Made by a program: the position numbers and the translations under genes
The notes under the pieces: generated by a model
Seen by the model: the letters and a program-made list of their open reading frames with translations, nothing else
Database searches by the model: none
What the model was told of the DNA's origin: nothing
Assembly (NCBI GenBank): GCA_027886185.1
Contig: WOAB01000056.1
Span: 11,966,001 to 12,030,000 of the forward strand
Length of the DNA: 64,000 nucleotides
Direction of reading: 5' to 3'
From: Rheum nobile
Taxonomy: Eukaryota; Streptophyta; Magnoliopsida; Caryophyllales; Polygonaceae
Shown here: positions 46,225 through 56,900 of the stretch, piece after piece
Position numbering within the stretch: position 1 is the stretch's first letter
How the letters are laid out: each line of letters starts with the position of its first letter

Positions 46225-46568
46225 AGTTGTAAAATAGAAATTGATGGAAAATCACATGTAAAATCACATGCAATGGATCCATGATGACAATGCAATGACA
46301 CATGACAATGTAATGACAATCACATGGTTATAGTAAAATCTGACTCCTCTATTTCGCAGCAGTACAAATCTGGCTCAATCACATGGTAAAATCTAGCTGA
46401 AATCTGTAAAATCACATGGTTATAGTAAAATCTTACTCAAATCAATAAAATAACATGGTTATAGTAAAACCTGACTGAAATCTGTAAAATCACATGTAAA
46501 GGTTATAGTAAAACCCGACTCAAATCTGTAAAATCACATGTAAAGCAGTAAAGGTTATAGTACAAATC
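46225..46568. repeat. ATCACATGGTTATAGTAAAATCTG minisatellite
   Basis: Irregular units of 30-40 bp built on AAAATCACATGGTTATAGTA and AAATCTGACTCAAATC are repeated about nine times. The array resumes at 47083-47165 beyond the MULE MITE, showing that the MITE inserted into it. Confidence 0.7.
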
Positions 46569-46577
46569 TATAAAATT

Positions 46578-47073
46578 GGGTGCTACTTTGCGCACCCCAC
46601 TAATTTCTTTATACACCCCCATATAGACAATTATACCCTTATTAGATTTAGAAATTACCCTAGATCTACCTTAATTCTCATTTACAAATCAAAAAGGATT
46701 TCTCTTCCCCTTAATCTCTAATGGATACCAAACACCGCCGACTGTTAATCGTATCTCCATTGTCCTCCCTCATACAACCTTTACTTTTGCTATCTATATA
46801 CAAACTGCTAGTTTTCAGACAAGAATTTTTTAATATAAATGATACAAATAGTTTAAAGCAATTAAAAATGAATTTATATAGGAAATGAGGTGAAGTGGTA
46901 CTATATAAGAAATTAGGAGATTGTAAAACAGATGAAGTTGTATTGTATAGGAAATTGGAAGGTTTGAGATTTTGGCATATAAAAGGGTGAACATTTTAAC
47001 AAAAAGGTAAATTTGTCATATTTTCGGAAATGAAGATGTACAAAGAAATTGTGGGGGTGCACCGAGATCGTCC
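46578..47073. mobile_element. MULE-type MITE, TSD TATAAAATT
   Basis: The left end GGGTGCTACTTTGCGCACCCC and the reverse complement of the right end (GGACGATCTCGGTGCACCCC) continue into ATTTCTTTRTACA, forming a terminal inverted repeat of about 40 bp. TATAAAATT flanks both sides (46569-46577 and 47074-47082), the 9-bp duplication of Mutator-like elements. No coding capacity. Confidence 0.75.
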
Positions 47074-47357
47074 TATAAAATTTGACTCATGTACCATGAC
47101 AATGCAATGACAATCACATGGTTATAGTAAAATCTGGCTTAATCACATGGTTATATAAAAAAATTTATAACATGATTCAAATACAAGGATAGGGGCCTAA
47201 GAGACAATTCATTACCCGCCACCAGGGATCGATGTGTGGGCTATCCAAGCTATAGTCGGATAATCATTCTCGAACATCGCTTGGCAATGGTACATATTCA
47301 TCTAGATACACACCGCTCTCCCCATCACTAGAGGACGATGACATTGAAAGACGGTCC

Positions 47358-49011
47358 TCTTACCTATAATTGCTGTAGGAAAAAAAAGATGGTCCTCTTA
47401 CGATTAATATGTCAAGTATTCCAACTATAAGAATTGCCACATCAATATTACTTGCAAGCCATCTACAAAAACCTAAATTAAATGCATGCAAAGGACTTAT
47501 TGATTTTATTTAACATATTCTCAGTTTTTGGGGAATGATAAATGCTCTACTGTTGGTATCCAATTCATTTACCTGACAAAAATTCTTTCTGTCTTGATCA
47601 AGACTTCATGCTTAATAATTCAAAATTAAACAAGCAACTCACCCTCTGTGGAATTTGTATCCTGCAAAGGAATGAGATCGTAAATTAATGCCTCATATTG
47701 TCTAGAGCATTCAAGTAAGGAAAACCAAAATAATCAGTGCCTACGGCTGCTACATCCTACATGTAGAAGTTAATGGAAACAAATTGATTTAGAAAACCAT
47801 GGATGAAAAGACATGTACCATAGGTAAAAATTCAGGATCGACCATAAACTTCGCAACCAAATATTCTTCCGGGAAGAAAATAAAAGATGCATGTGGGATC
47901 GATTAAAACATTGCAAACCCTTATGGCCTTATGGCATGCCTCAATCTATGACCCACAAGAGTCTACAAATACTAATTACACGGTTATGAAACCTTGAGAG
48001 ATATTCCTGATTGGCATATCTTCAGCAAAACATCAAGATCATATCCAAGTCAACATCAGATTGCTAAGCAACCATTTTCTGGAGAAGCAAGACATCAATA
48101 GTATACATAATTCCTTAGTTGTCAAGCAATTCTGTACTTGGTATTTTGTGGTCTAAGCTGGTATTTTTGTGGAAAATCAAATTACATCATGAGTTGCAAC
48201 AACCTGAATTTATAGGGATTTCACGTAGTTAATAGCAATTCTTAGACATCAATAGCAAATCAGCATGAATTGCAATCCTTAGACATCAATAGTAATTCTT
48301 AAGACATCAATAGTATACACAAAGCAACAGCTAAATGAGCCAATTTACAATGTTATGTGTTGTAACAACCTGAACTTACAGGGATTTCACAGAATTTACA
48401 GGGCTATTCATACAACTTGTAGGGATTTCAACTATACTATTGATACAAGGATTTCAGCTACTACGTTGCATTATGCGTATTCTAGTTCAGATTTGTTTAA
48501 AGATTTGTCCTTGTTCTTCATTGATACAAGGCTAGTTCAAATTTGTTTACATATCTGCCCTTTTTAAACTCCTCTTAACTCTAGTTCTGTAAATTCTAGT
48601 TCACATCAACAGTATACAAATTCAGAACATTTCTTAATTTGGCAACATAACTCATTATATGTATTCTAGTTCAGATTTGTTTACAAATCATGTTAATATT
48701 ATTAGCAACATAACTCATTATGCATATTCTAGTTCTGAATTTGGCAACATAACTCATACATGCATCATACTTTAAATCAGGCTATTCATACAACTTGCAA
48801 TACACTTGACTCAAACTAAGAAAAAAAACACAAGTTTTCAGTAGTTTGTACTAATTGATGAATCTTGACCCAAAATACCAATTCAATACAAAAAGTGTTT
48901 CTAGTTACTGCTTTACTACAACCTTGCAAATCCATAAGTCAGATAATTAAAGTGAGGAAATTAGGGTTCTTCATAAGTGAAATTAGGGTTACAAACTGAA
49001 ATTAATGAAAT
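47358..49011. other. AT-rich, no supported gene; scattered short repeats
   Basis: Phrases such as TTCTAGTTCAGATTTGTTTA, GACATCAATAG and CATACAACTTG recur irregularly between 48040 and 48800. No domain-bearing frame. Probably decayed transposon sequence. Confidence 0.5.
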
Positions 49012-49243
49012 CATACTAATCATACTTTAAATCAGGCTATTCATACAACTGAAATCATACTAATCATTCGGATTTAAGAGTGTACTTGTATGTCAAATTA
49101 GGGTTATAAACTGAAATTAGAGTTCTTCATACTAATCATACTTTAAATCAGGCTATTCATACAACTGAAATCATACTAATCATTCAGATTTAAGAGTGTA
49201 TTTGTATGTCAAATTAGGGTTACAAACTGAAATTAGGGTTCTT
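49012..49243. repeat. 116-bp tandem duplication
   Basis: Two units beginning CATACTAATCATACTTTAAA at 49012 and 49128, nearly identical and including AAATTAGGGTT phrases. Confidence 0.8.
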
Positions 49244-49794
49244 TATAAGTCAGATACATTTAGGGTTTTCGACCGTTCTTATCAAATTCGCAATAATTAA
49301 ACATCAAAATCCCTAAATGCTAACCACAAATTTGATTACTGACCCTAAACAACCCTAACTGAACAAAAAACAGAGATTATTCAGAGGAGAAAATTTGGGA
49401 GGGGGGAGAACAAGAACCTGGGTTTATTCGCAATTCTGCAGAGGGAGGAACAATGAAGCGGGAGGACGACGACCTAAAACCTGGAGGAGAGGACGACGAC
49501 GGTTTCAGAGGAGATGGAGAAGGTTGGCGAGCTCTCGACGAGGGCACTTCTCCTCCTCGAAAAAATGTCGGGATTTATCTCGAGCCCTGAGCTGGGATGA
49601 TGGAAAAGGTACAACTCCAGAGACAAATCGCGTAATCTTGTATCCTTCAACCGGCCGATAATGCTTACAATCTCCCCCCCTAGCAATAAGCAATCGCTTC
49701 ATCTTCAACTCTCTTTCTGCTTTAACCGCAGCTTCAGCTTTCGACCTCTATAATTTGTCGAACGAGGCATTAACTAGAACGAGTCCTTAATAAA
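49244..49794. other. No supported gene; GA/CGG-rich patch 49390-49690
   Basis: Overlapping Arg/Gly-rich frames on both strands at 49395-49708 reflect GGA/CGA-rich composition. Read on the minus strand the patch resembles a 5' leader (CT-rich, Ser-coding triplets) pointing toward the decayed genes at 44-47 kb. No motif supports a protein. Confidence 0.4.
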
Positions 49795-49845
49795 TTTTAA
49801 TATGAGTTGAAGGAGGTTTAGCTTCCTTCAACTCATATTAAATGC
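49795..49845. repeat. Long hairpin upstream of the EF-Tu gene
   Basis: TTTAATATGAGTTGAAGGA, a short GGTTTAGC loop region, then TCCTTCAACTCATATTAAA: arms of about 19 bp match perfectly. Weaker inverted similarity continues outward (GTCGAACGAGGCATTAA against AAATGCCTATCGAAC), suggesting a small foldback MITE of about 115 bp (49755-49870). Confidence 0.7.
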
Positions 49846-49994
49846 CTATCGAACAGGCCCTTAATAAATTTTACTAGGCTACGACAATCGCATATATAGA
49901 GATTGTGAGAGCTCGTTCACGGTTCATCCATACAACATAATCACATCGGTCTAAATCTCAAATTATGACCGTCCGTTCTTACGCGTACTCATTC

Positions 49995-50019
49995 CGCATA
50001 CGTAAGGCTTACGTATGCG
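49995..50019. promoter_or_regulatory. Perfect ACGT-containing palindrome in the EF-Tu promoter
   Basis: CGCATACGTAAG, one G, then CTTACGTATGCG: 12-bp arms, each with a TACGTA core, 15 bp upstream of a TATA box. ACGT cores are the recognition centre of plant bZIP factors, which control many light- and plastid-related genes; binding here is inference. Confidence 0.5.
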
Positions 50020-50033
50020 AATTGTGTGTCCCC

Positions 50034-50041
50034 TTATAAAA
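50034..50041 (+). promoter_or_regulatory. TATA box of the EF-Tu gene
   Basis: TTATAAAA about 140 bp upstream of the preferred start codon. Transcription would start near 50065, leaving a leader of roughly 110 nt that contains one in-frame upstream ATG at 50110. Confidence 0.45.
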
Positions 50042-50172
50042 GTAACAAAATTAAGGGAAAACTGCATCTTAAACACGCATTAGTTTATTTTTTTAATAAA
50101 AAAACTCACATGAGTTTACTGTGCTCAGCTACCTTGTCGCCTCCGATCTTCCCTTCTCGGAGGTCTTCTCCC

Positions 50173-52804
50173 ATGGCCGCCTGCTTTCTCGGAGCACCAC
50201 CGCAACCTACTTCTTCTTCTCCCTCCTTCCAACTCCCTAATTATACTAAATTATTCTCCTTTTCTTCCGTTTATCTCAAACCCTACGTTAACCCTCGAAA
50301 ACCTCGATCTGCGATCTCTCATACTTTCTCCGCCGAATCCACCTCCTCCTTCCGCTCTCCATCGCCCGTTCTCTTGACCTTCTCAGATCGACGGGGGAGG
50401 CGGCGGCTCCTGATCGTGCGGGCCGCGCGCGGGAGGTTCGAGCGGAAGAAGCCGCATTTGAATATCGGCACGATCGGACACGTTGACCATGGGAAGACGA
50501 CGCTCACGGCCGCTCTTACGATGGCTTTAGCTTCCTTGGGAAATAGCCTTCCAAAGAAGTACGATGAGATCGATGCTGCTCCTGAAGGTAACTGCAATTG
50601 ATGGTGATGATGATGATGATGATCTGGTTGAATTCTGTGCTAAGGAAGTAGTATTCCTTTGTTTACTTCAAGCACAGTGTATCTGTGTTTGCGTTTATTG
50701 ATGTGCTCGGTTGATCTGCTAAAATATTCCAGTAGTGTGTTAGAATTCTGTAGTTTTTATCATGCTTGGATTCTAGCCATTCAGTTGAAGTGTGCTATAT
50801 AAGAGGGTCTTTGTCATAGATGGAACCTAAATGCAATGACCTGAAGGACTAATTAGGTCCAAGCATCCAGATTCCAGATTATGTTATTTTTAGGATTGCT
50901 TACAGTGGGGAGTTGTGGACTGTGACATCTGGGATTGAATTTTTGTCTGCTTGTGACAATTGAGAAAGAAAGCTTGCTTTCTTGGAAATCAGTTGCAGAA
51001 GTTCTAGGACCACAAAGATAAGACAAGTACAAGGAGAATGTGGTCGGTGTTGGTGGAAGGGGAAATACTCAGTGACCGTGAGAGAGACTATAAATAGAAT
51101 TAAACCTTTGTGGTTGATGATCACTTGGACTGATAGTAGTGGACCAGTGGTTACAATTCAATGTGTTAAGATTTTTATAAGGCCTTTGTGAGAATAGTCC
51201 ATTTTTTCCACTTAAACCTAAAACCTACCTCTTAGTAAATGGTGTTTACATTACTCTTAAATGGGTATAGTTAGTCGCAAAATACCAGTGTTTTATGCTG
51301 CTAGGCACTATATAAATTCTAACAATTTCGACTTGCTAATCAGAAGGGCTGGTATGAAGAGAAAACACCAATACAGCTTTGTGGGCTCTATTGACTATAG
51401 TTGTCTAATAATTTCTTAGTCATTTTCTATGTATAAAATGTAGATGTTTTATCCAGCACCCACCAGCTTGTATTTGTTATTTGTATTTTGTGCGTCTTGC
51501 TTGTCCTTTTCATACATTGCAGTCAACCTCTGTTGGTTTCCAAACTCCTTGCTCGTCAGGCAAGAAAGTGAAGGTTGCTTGTTTTGTACTCTCTGCAATT
51601 TTTTGAACTTTATAGGTTACGGTAGCTCTATTGTGGATTATATGCCAAAAAAAAATCATACTTCAAGTTACATTTTACTTAATTGAAAATGGTGTGCTTG
51701 TTATATGCATTTATATGGCATTCTCTTTTGTTTTACTCAGAGCGTGCCCGAGGTATCACTATAAATACTGCAACTGTTGAATATGAGACTGAAACTCGGC
51801 ATTATGCCCACGTGGATTGCCCTGGACATGCTGATTATGTGAAGAACATGATTACTGGTGCTGCTCAAATGGACGGTGCCATCCTTGTTGTGTCTGGTGC
51901 CGATGGACCCATGCCACAGACCAAAGAACACATTTTGTTGGCCAAGCAAGTAGGAGTACCCAATATGGTTGTCTTTCTGAACAAAGAGGATCAAGTTGAT
52001 GATGAGGAATTGCTACGGTTGGTTGAATTAGAGGTTAGAGAACTCTTATCTTTGTATGAATATCCAGGGGATGAAATCCCAATCGTTTTAGGCTCTGCAC
52101 TACTTGCTCTTGAGGCTTTGATGGCAAACCCCAACATAAAGCGAGGAGAGAATCAATGGGTTGATAAGATATATCAACTGATGGATGAGGTGGACAACTA
52201 CATTCCAATTCCAAAGCGTCAAACTGACTTGCCCTTTTTGTTGGCCGTGGAGGATGTATTCTCCATAACTGGCCGTGGAACTGTGGCAACGGGGAGGATT
52301 GAGAGGGGGACAGTCAAGGTTGGGGACACAGTTGAGATTGTTGGGTTGAGAGAAACCAGGACCACAACAGTAACGGGAGTGGAGATGTTTCAGAAGATTC
52401 TGGATGACGCCCTTGCAGGGGACAACGTTGGGCTTCTCTTAAGGGGTATTCAGAAAGCCGATATCCAGAGAGGAATGGTGTTGGCAAAGCCAGGGTCTAT
52501 TACTCCGGTTTCAAAGTTTGCTGCCATTGTGTACGTTTTAAGGAAGGAGGAAGGCGGTAGGCATTCACCCTTCTTTTCTGGGTATAGGCCACAGTTTTAC
52601 ATAAGAACCACAGACGTTACAGGCAAAGTGACAAAAATTATGAATGACAAGGATGAGGAGTCTAAGATGGTTATGCCTGGAGACCGGATCAAAATGGTTG
52701 TGGAGCTGATCAGGCATGTTGCTTGTGAACAAGGGATGAGATTCGCAATCAGGGAAGGTGGAAAAACAGTTGGTGCTGGTGTGATTCAGTCAATTATTCA
52801 GTAA
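50173..52804 (+). CDS. TUFA: Chloroplast elongation factor Tu, nuclear-encoded, two exons
   Basis: Exon 1 50173-50587 ends GAAG|GTAACT; exon 2 51741-52804 follows TTTACTCAG; the phase-1 join restores the conserved sequence PEERARGITI. The predicted protein has 492 residues, normal for plant plastid EF-Tu. Residues 1 to about 82 are a Ser/Pro-rich transit peptide. GTPase motifs are GHVDHGKT (102-109), RGITI (142-146), DCPGHADYVKN (from 164), NKED (219-222) and SALLAL, followed by domains 2 and 3. It delivers aminoacyl-tRNA to chloroplast ribosomes with GTP. ATG at 50173 is chosen because MAA... matches homologues and has G at +4; an in-frame ATG at 50110 would add 21 residues. Residues 463-464 are Arg-His where homologues usually have Met/His-Pro before VACEQG. 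Confidence 0.95.
50588..51740 (+). other. Intron of the EF-Tu gene
   Basis: 1153 bp, GTAACT...TTTTACTCAG, phase 1, between the P-loop and switch I. No element or gene is recognised within it; short open frames are not supported. Confidence 0.9.
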
Positions 52805-53963
52805 ACGTGCTTTGTTGAGTTTCTTCTTACATACTGATGCATATGCCGCTGGGAGTTGAATGGGCTTAGGTGCTGATGTTCAATTTCCTTCTGTAAGTTA
52901 AGCTGGAAATTAATATTAAGTTTGCTGTAAATAGCTTACCTTTTGTTCCCATTCTTTTTCCTTGGTTTTGTGTTTCCTCCTGGTTGTTCTTTGGGAAAAG
53001 TGCATATTAGACAGAATGGGCAGACAGATGAGTTGAGTCTACTGGAACCTGCATCTCCATTGAACTCCAGAAAGCATTATGAGATCAACATATCAGCTGC
53101 ATCCATTGAAGTTTCTCTTGCATTGTGTCTTGATGGCGTAGATCAGAGCAGCTCCCTCTGCGCTCGAATCACCCAATTGCCATGTTTTTGCTCCCAAGAC
53201 TCCCAGTCAAAAATCCAGATGCCTATGTGTAGTGTGTATAGTGTACTCGTCATACTCTTCCTCCACACCATTTTCCAAAGACACTAGCTACGATATAAAA
53301 AATAAAAAAAACTTGGGAGAGCCACACGCATGGAAATGAAGGCTGGAACAACAAGTCGAATCTGAGTCTCCACTATGGAATGTGAAGCTTATGAGCTTTT
53401 TGAACCGTAAGAAGATAGAATGGATACTTGCATACCTGTTAATAACTTTTGTGAGGTAAACTATGTCTGTTCATAGCTGTTGATAGCATTTTTTAGGAAA
53501 AGGTGAACCCTTGTTACAATGAGCATTACATTTTTACCGATTACGGGTCCGTTCCATTTCCATAGTAATTATTCTTGGAATTTTTCCATAGTAATTATTT
53601 GGCAGTTATGGTAGCGTAGACTAGCTTATGTAATAATTATAAGCTCAATCATATGTGTTCGGTTGGGGCTGGGTAGCTTGTTGTAGTTGAGCTTAACCTA
53701 AGGAAATTGAAATTTGGGTGAAAAAAAAAAGTTAGCCTCCAACATTATGCAAGCTTATCTGGAAATCATTAAAAGTCATCCGGTTAGATCCTTGTATACC
53801 TTTCTTGGTAATAGATTGCTACGTAAATCTGCAATCAGTATATCTAATTAGCTTATTCAAACAATTACAATTATCAACTTCAACTTATATCAGCTTCAAT
53901 TTACCGGACACACAGAAGAATGATTTGTAAAAATGCTTAGAGCGAGATGCAAAGAATTAAGAA
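52805..53963. other. EF-Tu 3' UTR and intergenic DNA, no gene
   Basis: The first 150-300 bp should be the 3' UTR (TGTAAAT near 52926 and several AATATTA-like A/T signals). An open frame at 52943-53287 lacks any motif and is treated as chance. The rest is AT-rich with no recognised feature up to the LINE target duplication. Confidence 0.55.
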
Positions 53964-53975
53964 AATTGATACTAC

Positions 53976-56900
53976 TTTTTTTTTTTTTGAGAAAACAACC
54001 ACTATATTAATAAAAACTGGAAACATTACATTTGCCAAACAAGAAGGCAATTGAGAGACATGACTAAAGAGAGTAGGGGCCTCTAAAGGCAAAGAAAGAC
54101 CAAAATGAGCACTAGAGTTAGCTATTACATTAGAAGACCTAGGGACAAAGGAGAAAGAACAAAAAGAAAAGGAAGAAGAAATATCAACAATAAGCTTAAT
54201 GTACAAAGAGGTAGAAGTCCTAGATAAAATTCTTGAAGAGCATCCCTTAGCTACAGTCAACGAGTCCGTGTGAGCCTGGATATTAAGAACACCTGACTGC
54301 AGGGAGGAGGATAAACCCCAGAGCAAGGCCTTGGCTTCCAAAAGATCAATAGAAGAGTTGGGTTTCGAACGCTTACTCCCCAACAGAACTAGCGATCCAT
54401 CAGCATCCAAGAGCACAAAACCTAAGCCAGCAGAACCAGAAGACGACAAGCTAGCATCACAATATAACTGACAACAATGAGGATGAAAGACTGGAGCCGA
54501 ATTTATAACAGCATTGACCGGTTCAGATGCAGCAAAACCAAGCAAACGAGGAGAACAGACCAAAGACTGAGAAAATTGTTGGTGCACAAACTGAAGTAAC
54601 AGATCATTACTCATTACCTATTCAGAGAAAACTCTAGCATTCCTGTTAATCCATAGACTCCATATAGCAATACACCATAGCTCCAACAAACTATGGGATA
54701 AGACTGTGTGGATGGAGCACCACCAATCCCAAAGAGAGCCAGGGTTGAATGACAGAATCGGAAGGAGCTCAGGAAGACAAGACCATAGAGAAGTTGCTGC
54801 AGAACAGGTTTTGAGAACATGAAGTTCAGACTCGTGTTTTGAAAAACAGAAAGTGCAAGTACTAGAATGTACTACTTTCCTCTTTGCTAAGTTTGTCAGA
54901 CAAGGTAAAAAGCCTTTAAGAGATCGCCCCAAGAATTTTTTTGCCTTTGGAAGAACATTCAACGACCACACTTTTCTCCAGTTCGAGGCCATAATCAATG
55001 AGTCATCAGAGTTGGAGGGCTCACCATGTGAATGGGAATGTCTTAACATTTTGTAGGCATACTTAATAGAGAAGTTGCCATCCTTTGAGTAGTACCATCG
55101 TCTGAAGTCTATGGATGATGGAGAGACCGGATGGAGCTTTTCAATTTCAGAAGCATCAATCTCCATAACTCTCTGCTGAATCTCATCAGATTTCCAGTTA
55201 AAGGACCGCCAATCAAACATGTCAGACACACTCAAGTGCTCTTCATTTTGAAAAGAGGGAGAGATAATGGAAAAGGTATGAGGCCTTGGAATCCAAGGAT
55301 CACCCCAGAATCTGATAGACCGGCCATTCCCAATTTCCCAATACATACCTCTTTTAATGACCCAGATGGACTGAAAGAGGCTTCTCCAAATATAACTTGG
55401 TTTGGTGCCAATTTGAGTAGGGGTGTGCAAATTCGGACCGGACCGGACCGAAAATGCCCGGACCGGACCGGACCGGGGGAATTACGGTCCGGTCCCCGGT
55501 CCACATATTTGTAAAATTCCGGTTCCGGTCCGGTCCAAACCCGGCTGGTTTTCGGTCCGGACCGGATGGACCGGTTTTTTATTGTTTTTAATTTAATTTA
55601 ATATATTAATATCTCATAATATTATTAAAAATTAATTTTTACTATAAATATAAATAAATAACAAAATATATTATCTAATATTATACACAATAGTTATAAA
55701 AATATAAAAAATAATTAATTTTTCATTTATATAAAACTAAAAAATATAAAAATATATTTACCGGTCCAAGACCGGACCAGAACGAATCATACCGGTCCGG
55801 TCTCCGGTCCAAGGTTTGAAAAAATTCCGGTCCGGTCTGGACCGGATGCACATCCCTAAATTTGAGCATGCAATCCATCTGAAGAAGGAAAATATCTGGC
55901 CCTGAGAAGCTTACAGACAATAGAATATGGGTAGTCAAGCAATCTCCATACCTGTTTTGCAAGCAATGCCAGATTAAAGTCCTCAAAATTCCTGAAACCC
56001 ATCCCTCCAAGATCCTTGGATATGCAAAGGGAAGACCATTTCGACCAATGAATCTTTTTGTGATCCTGAGAGCCCCACCAAAAGCTTGCTATAATAGAAT
56101 CCAATTCCAAACATACAGAACGAGGAAGTTTATAGCAGCTCAAGACATAAGATGGAATTGCTTGAAGAGTGGACTTAATGAGCACTTCTCTTCCAGCTTG
56201 AGATAGACATGAAGCCTTCCATCCTTTTGCCTTCTTTCGAACCCTATCCACTATCTGAGCAAAGATAACATTCTTTGACCTCCCAATGACAGTTGGAAGA
56301 CCCAAATATTTGTCATGAGCAGCCACCTCTCTGAAGTCAAAACAGTGCAGAATAAGATCTCTTTGGGCTCTGGATAGGTTTGGAGAAAAGGAAATATGAG
56401 ATTTTGCTGCATTAACAGTTTGGCCAGTACCTTGCTCAAAAATATTTAGCAACTGTTTGATGAGATTGCATTCCACAATATTTGCTTGGGCAAAAATGAT
56501 ACAGTCATCTGCAAAGAGAAAATGAGAGATGATAGGAGCTGCTCTAGCAATCTTAATGCCATGAATAAGTCCATGAGATTCATAATTGAGAAACAAACTA
56601 GAGAGCCCCTCCATGGTCAAAAGGAAGAGAAAAGGAGACATAGGATCCTCCTGTCTAAGCCCTCTTTTTGGAAAAATTGTTGGAGTAGGAAAGCCATTGA
56701 GAAGAGTTGAGAATGAGATAGATGAAACACACTTCATCACCAAATCAATCCAGTGTTGAGCAAAACCCATCTTCTGCATCACAGTAATCAAGAAACTCCA
56801 CTCAACTCTATCAAAAGCCTTTGACATATCAATTTTGATCACCATATATCCTCTTCTCCCAGTCTTCTTGTTCTTTAGGTAGTGAAAGATCTCTCCAGCA

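Larger units (their letters stand above)
45760..47357 (-). pseudogene. Coiled-coil protein with C-terminal membrane anchor, two exons, broken
   Basis: Exon 1 (47357 to about 47216) starts MSSSSSDGESGVYLDEYVPL but has an in-frame TGA after SDVRE, then ends at PWWR|GTAATG. Exon 2 begins after an acceptor near 46155 (EYDTTRFDDLIDRVETSP) and runs to 45760. It contains about 60 residues of heptad-like coiled coil (ELEMDVSWGRNKIEDLTREV ... NVQLALDRDNLL) and one strong C-terminal transmembrane helix (WAVTILLVLVIIFGIIRMLV). Similar small coiled-coil/tail-anchor architecture is seen in plant GRF-zinc-finger-type ORFs, but no zinc finger is visible here. A MULE MITE lies in the intron. Function unknown. 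Confidence 0.5.

Noticed and set aside
49395..49708. Arg/Gly-rich frames on both strands
   Set aside because: Composition-driven; no conserved motif and no clear transcript structure.
52943..53287. 114-codon frame downstream of EF-Tu
   Set aside because: Cys/Ser-rich with no motif; it lies where the 3' UTR and intergenic DNA are expected.
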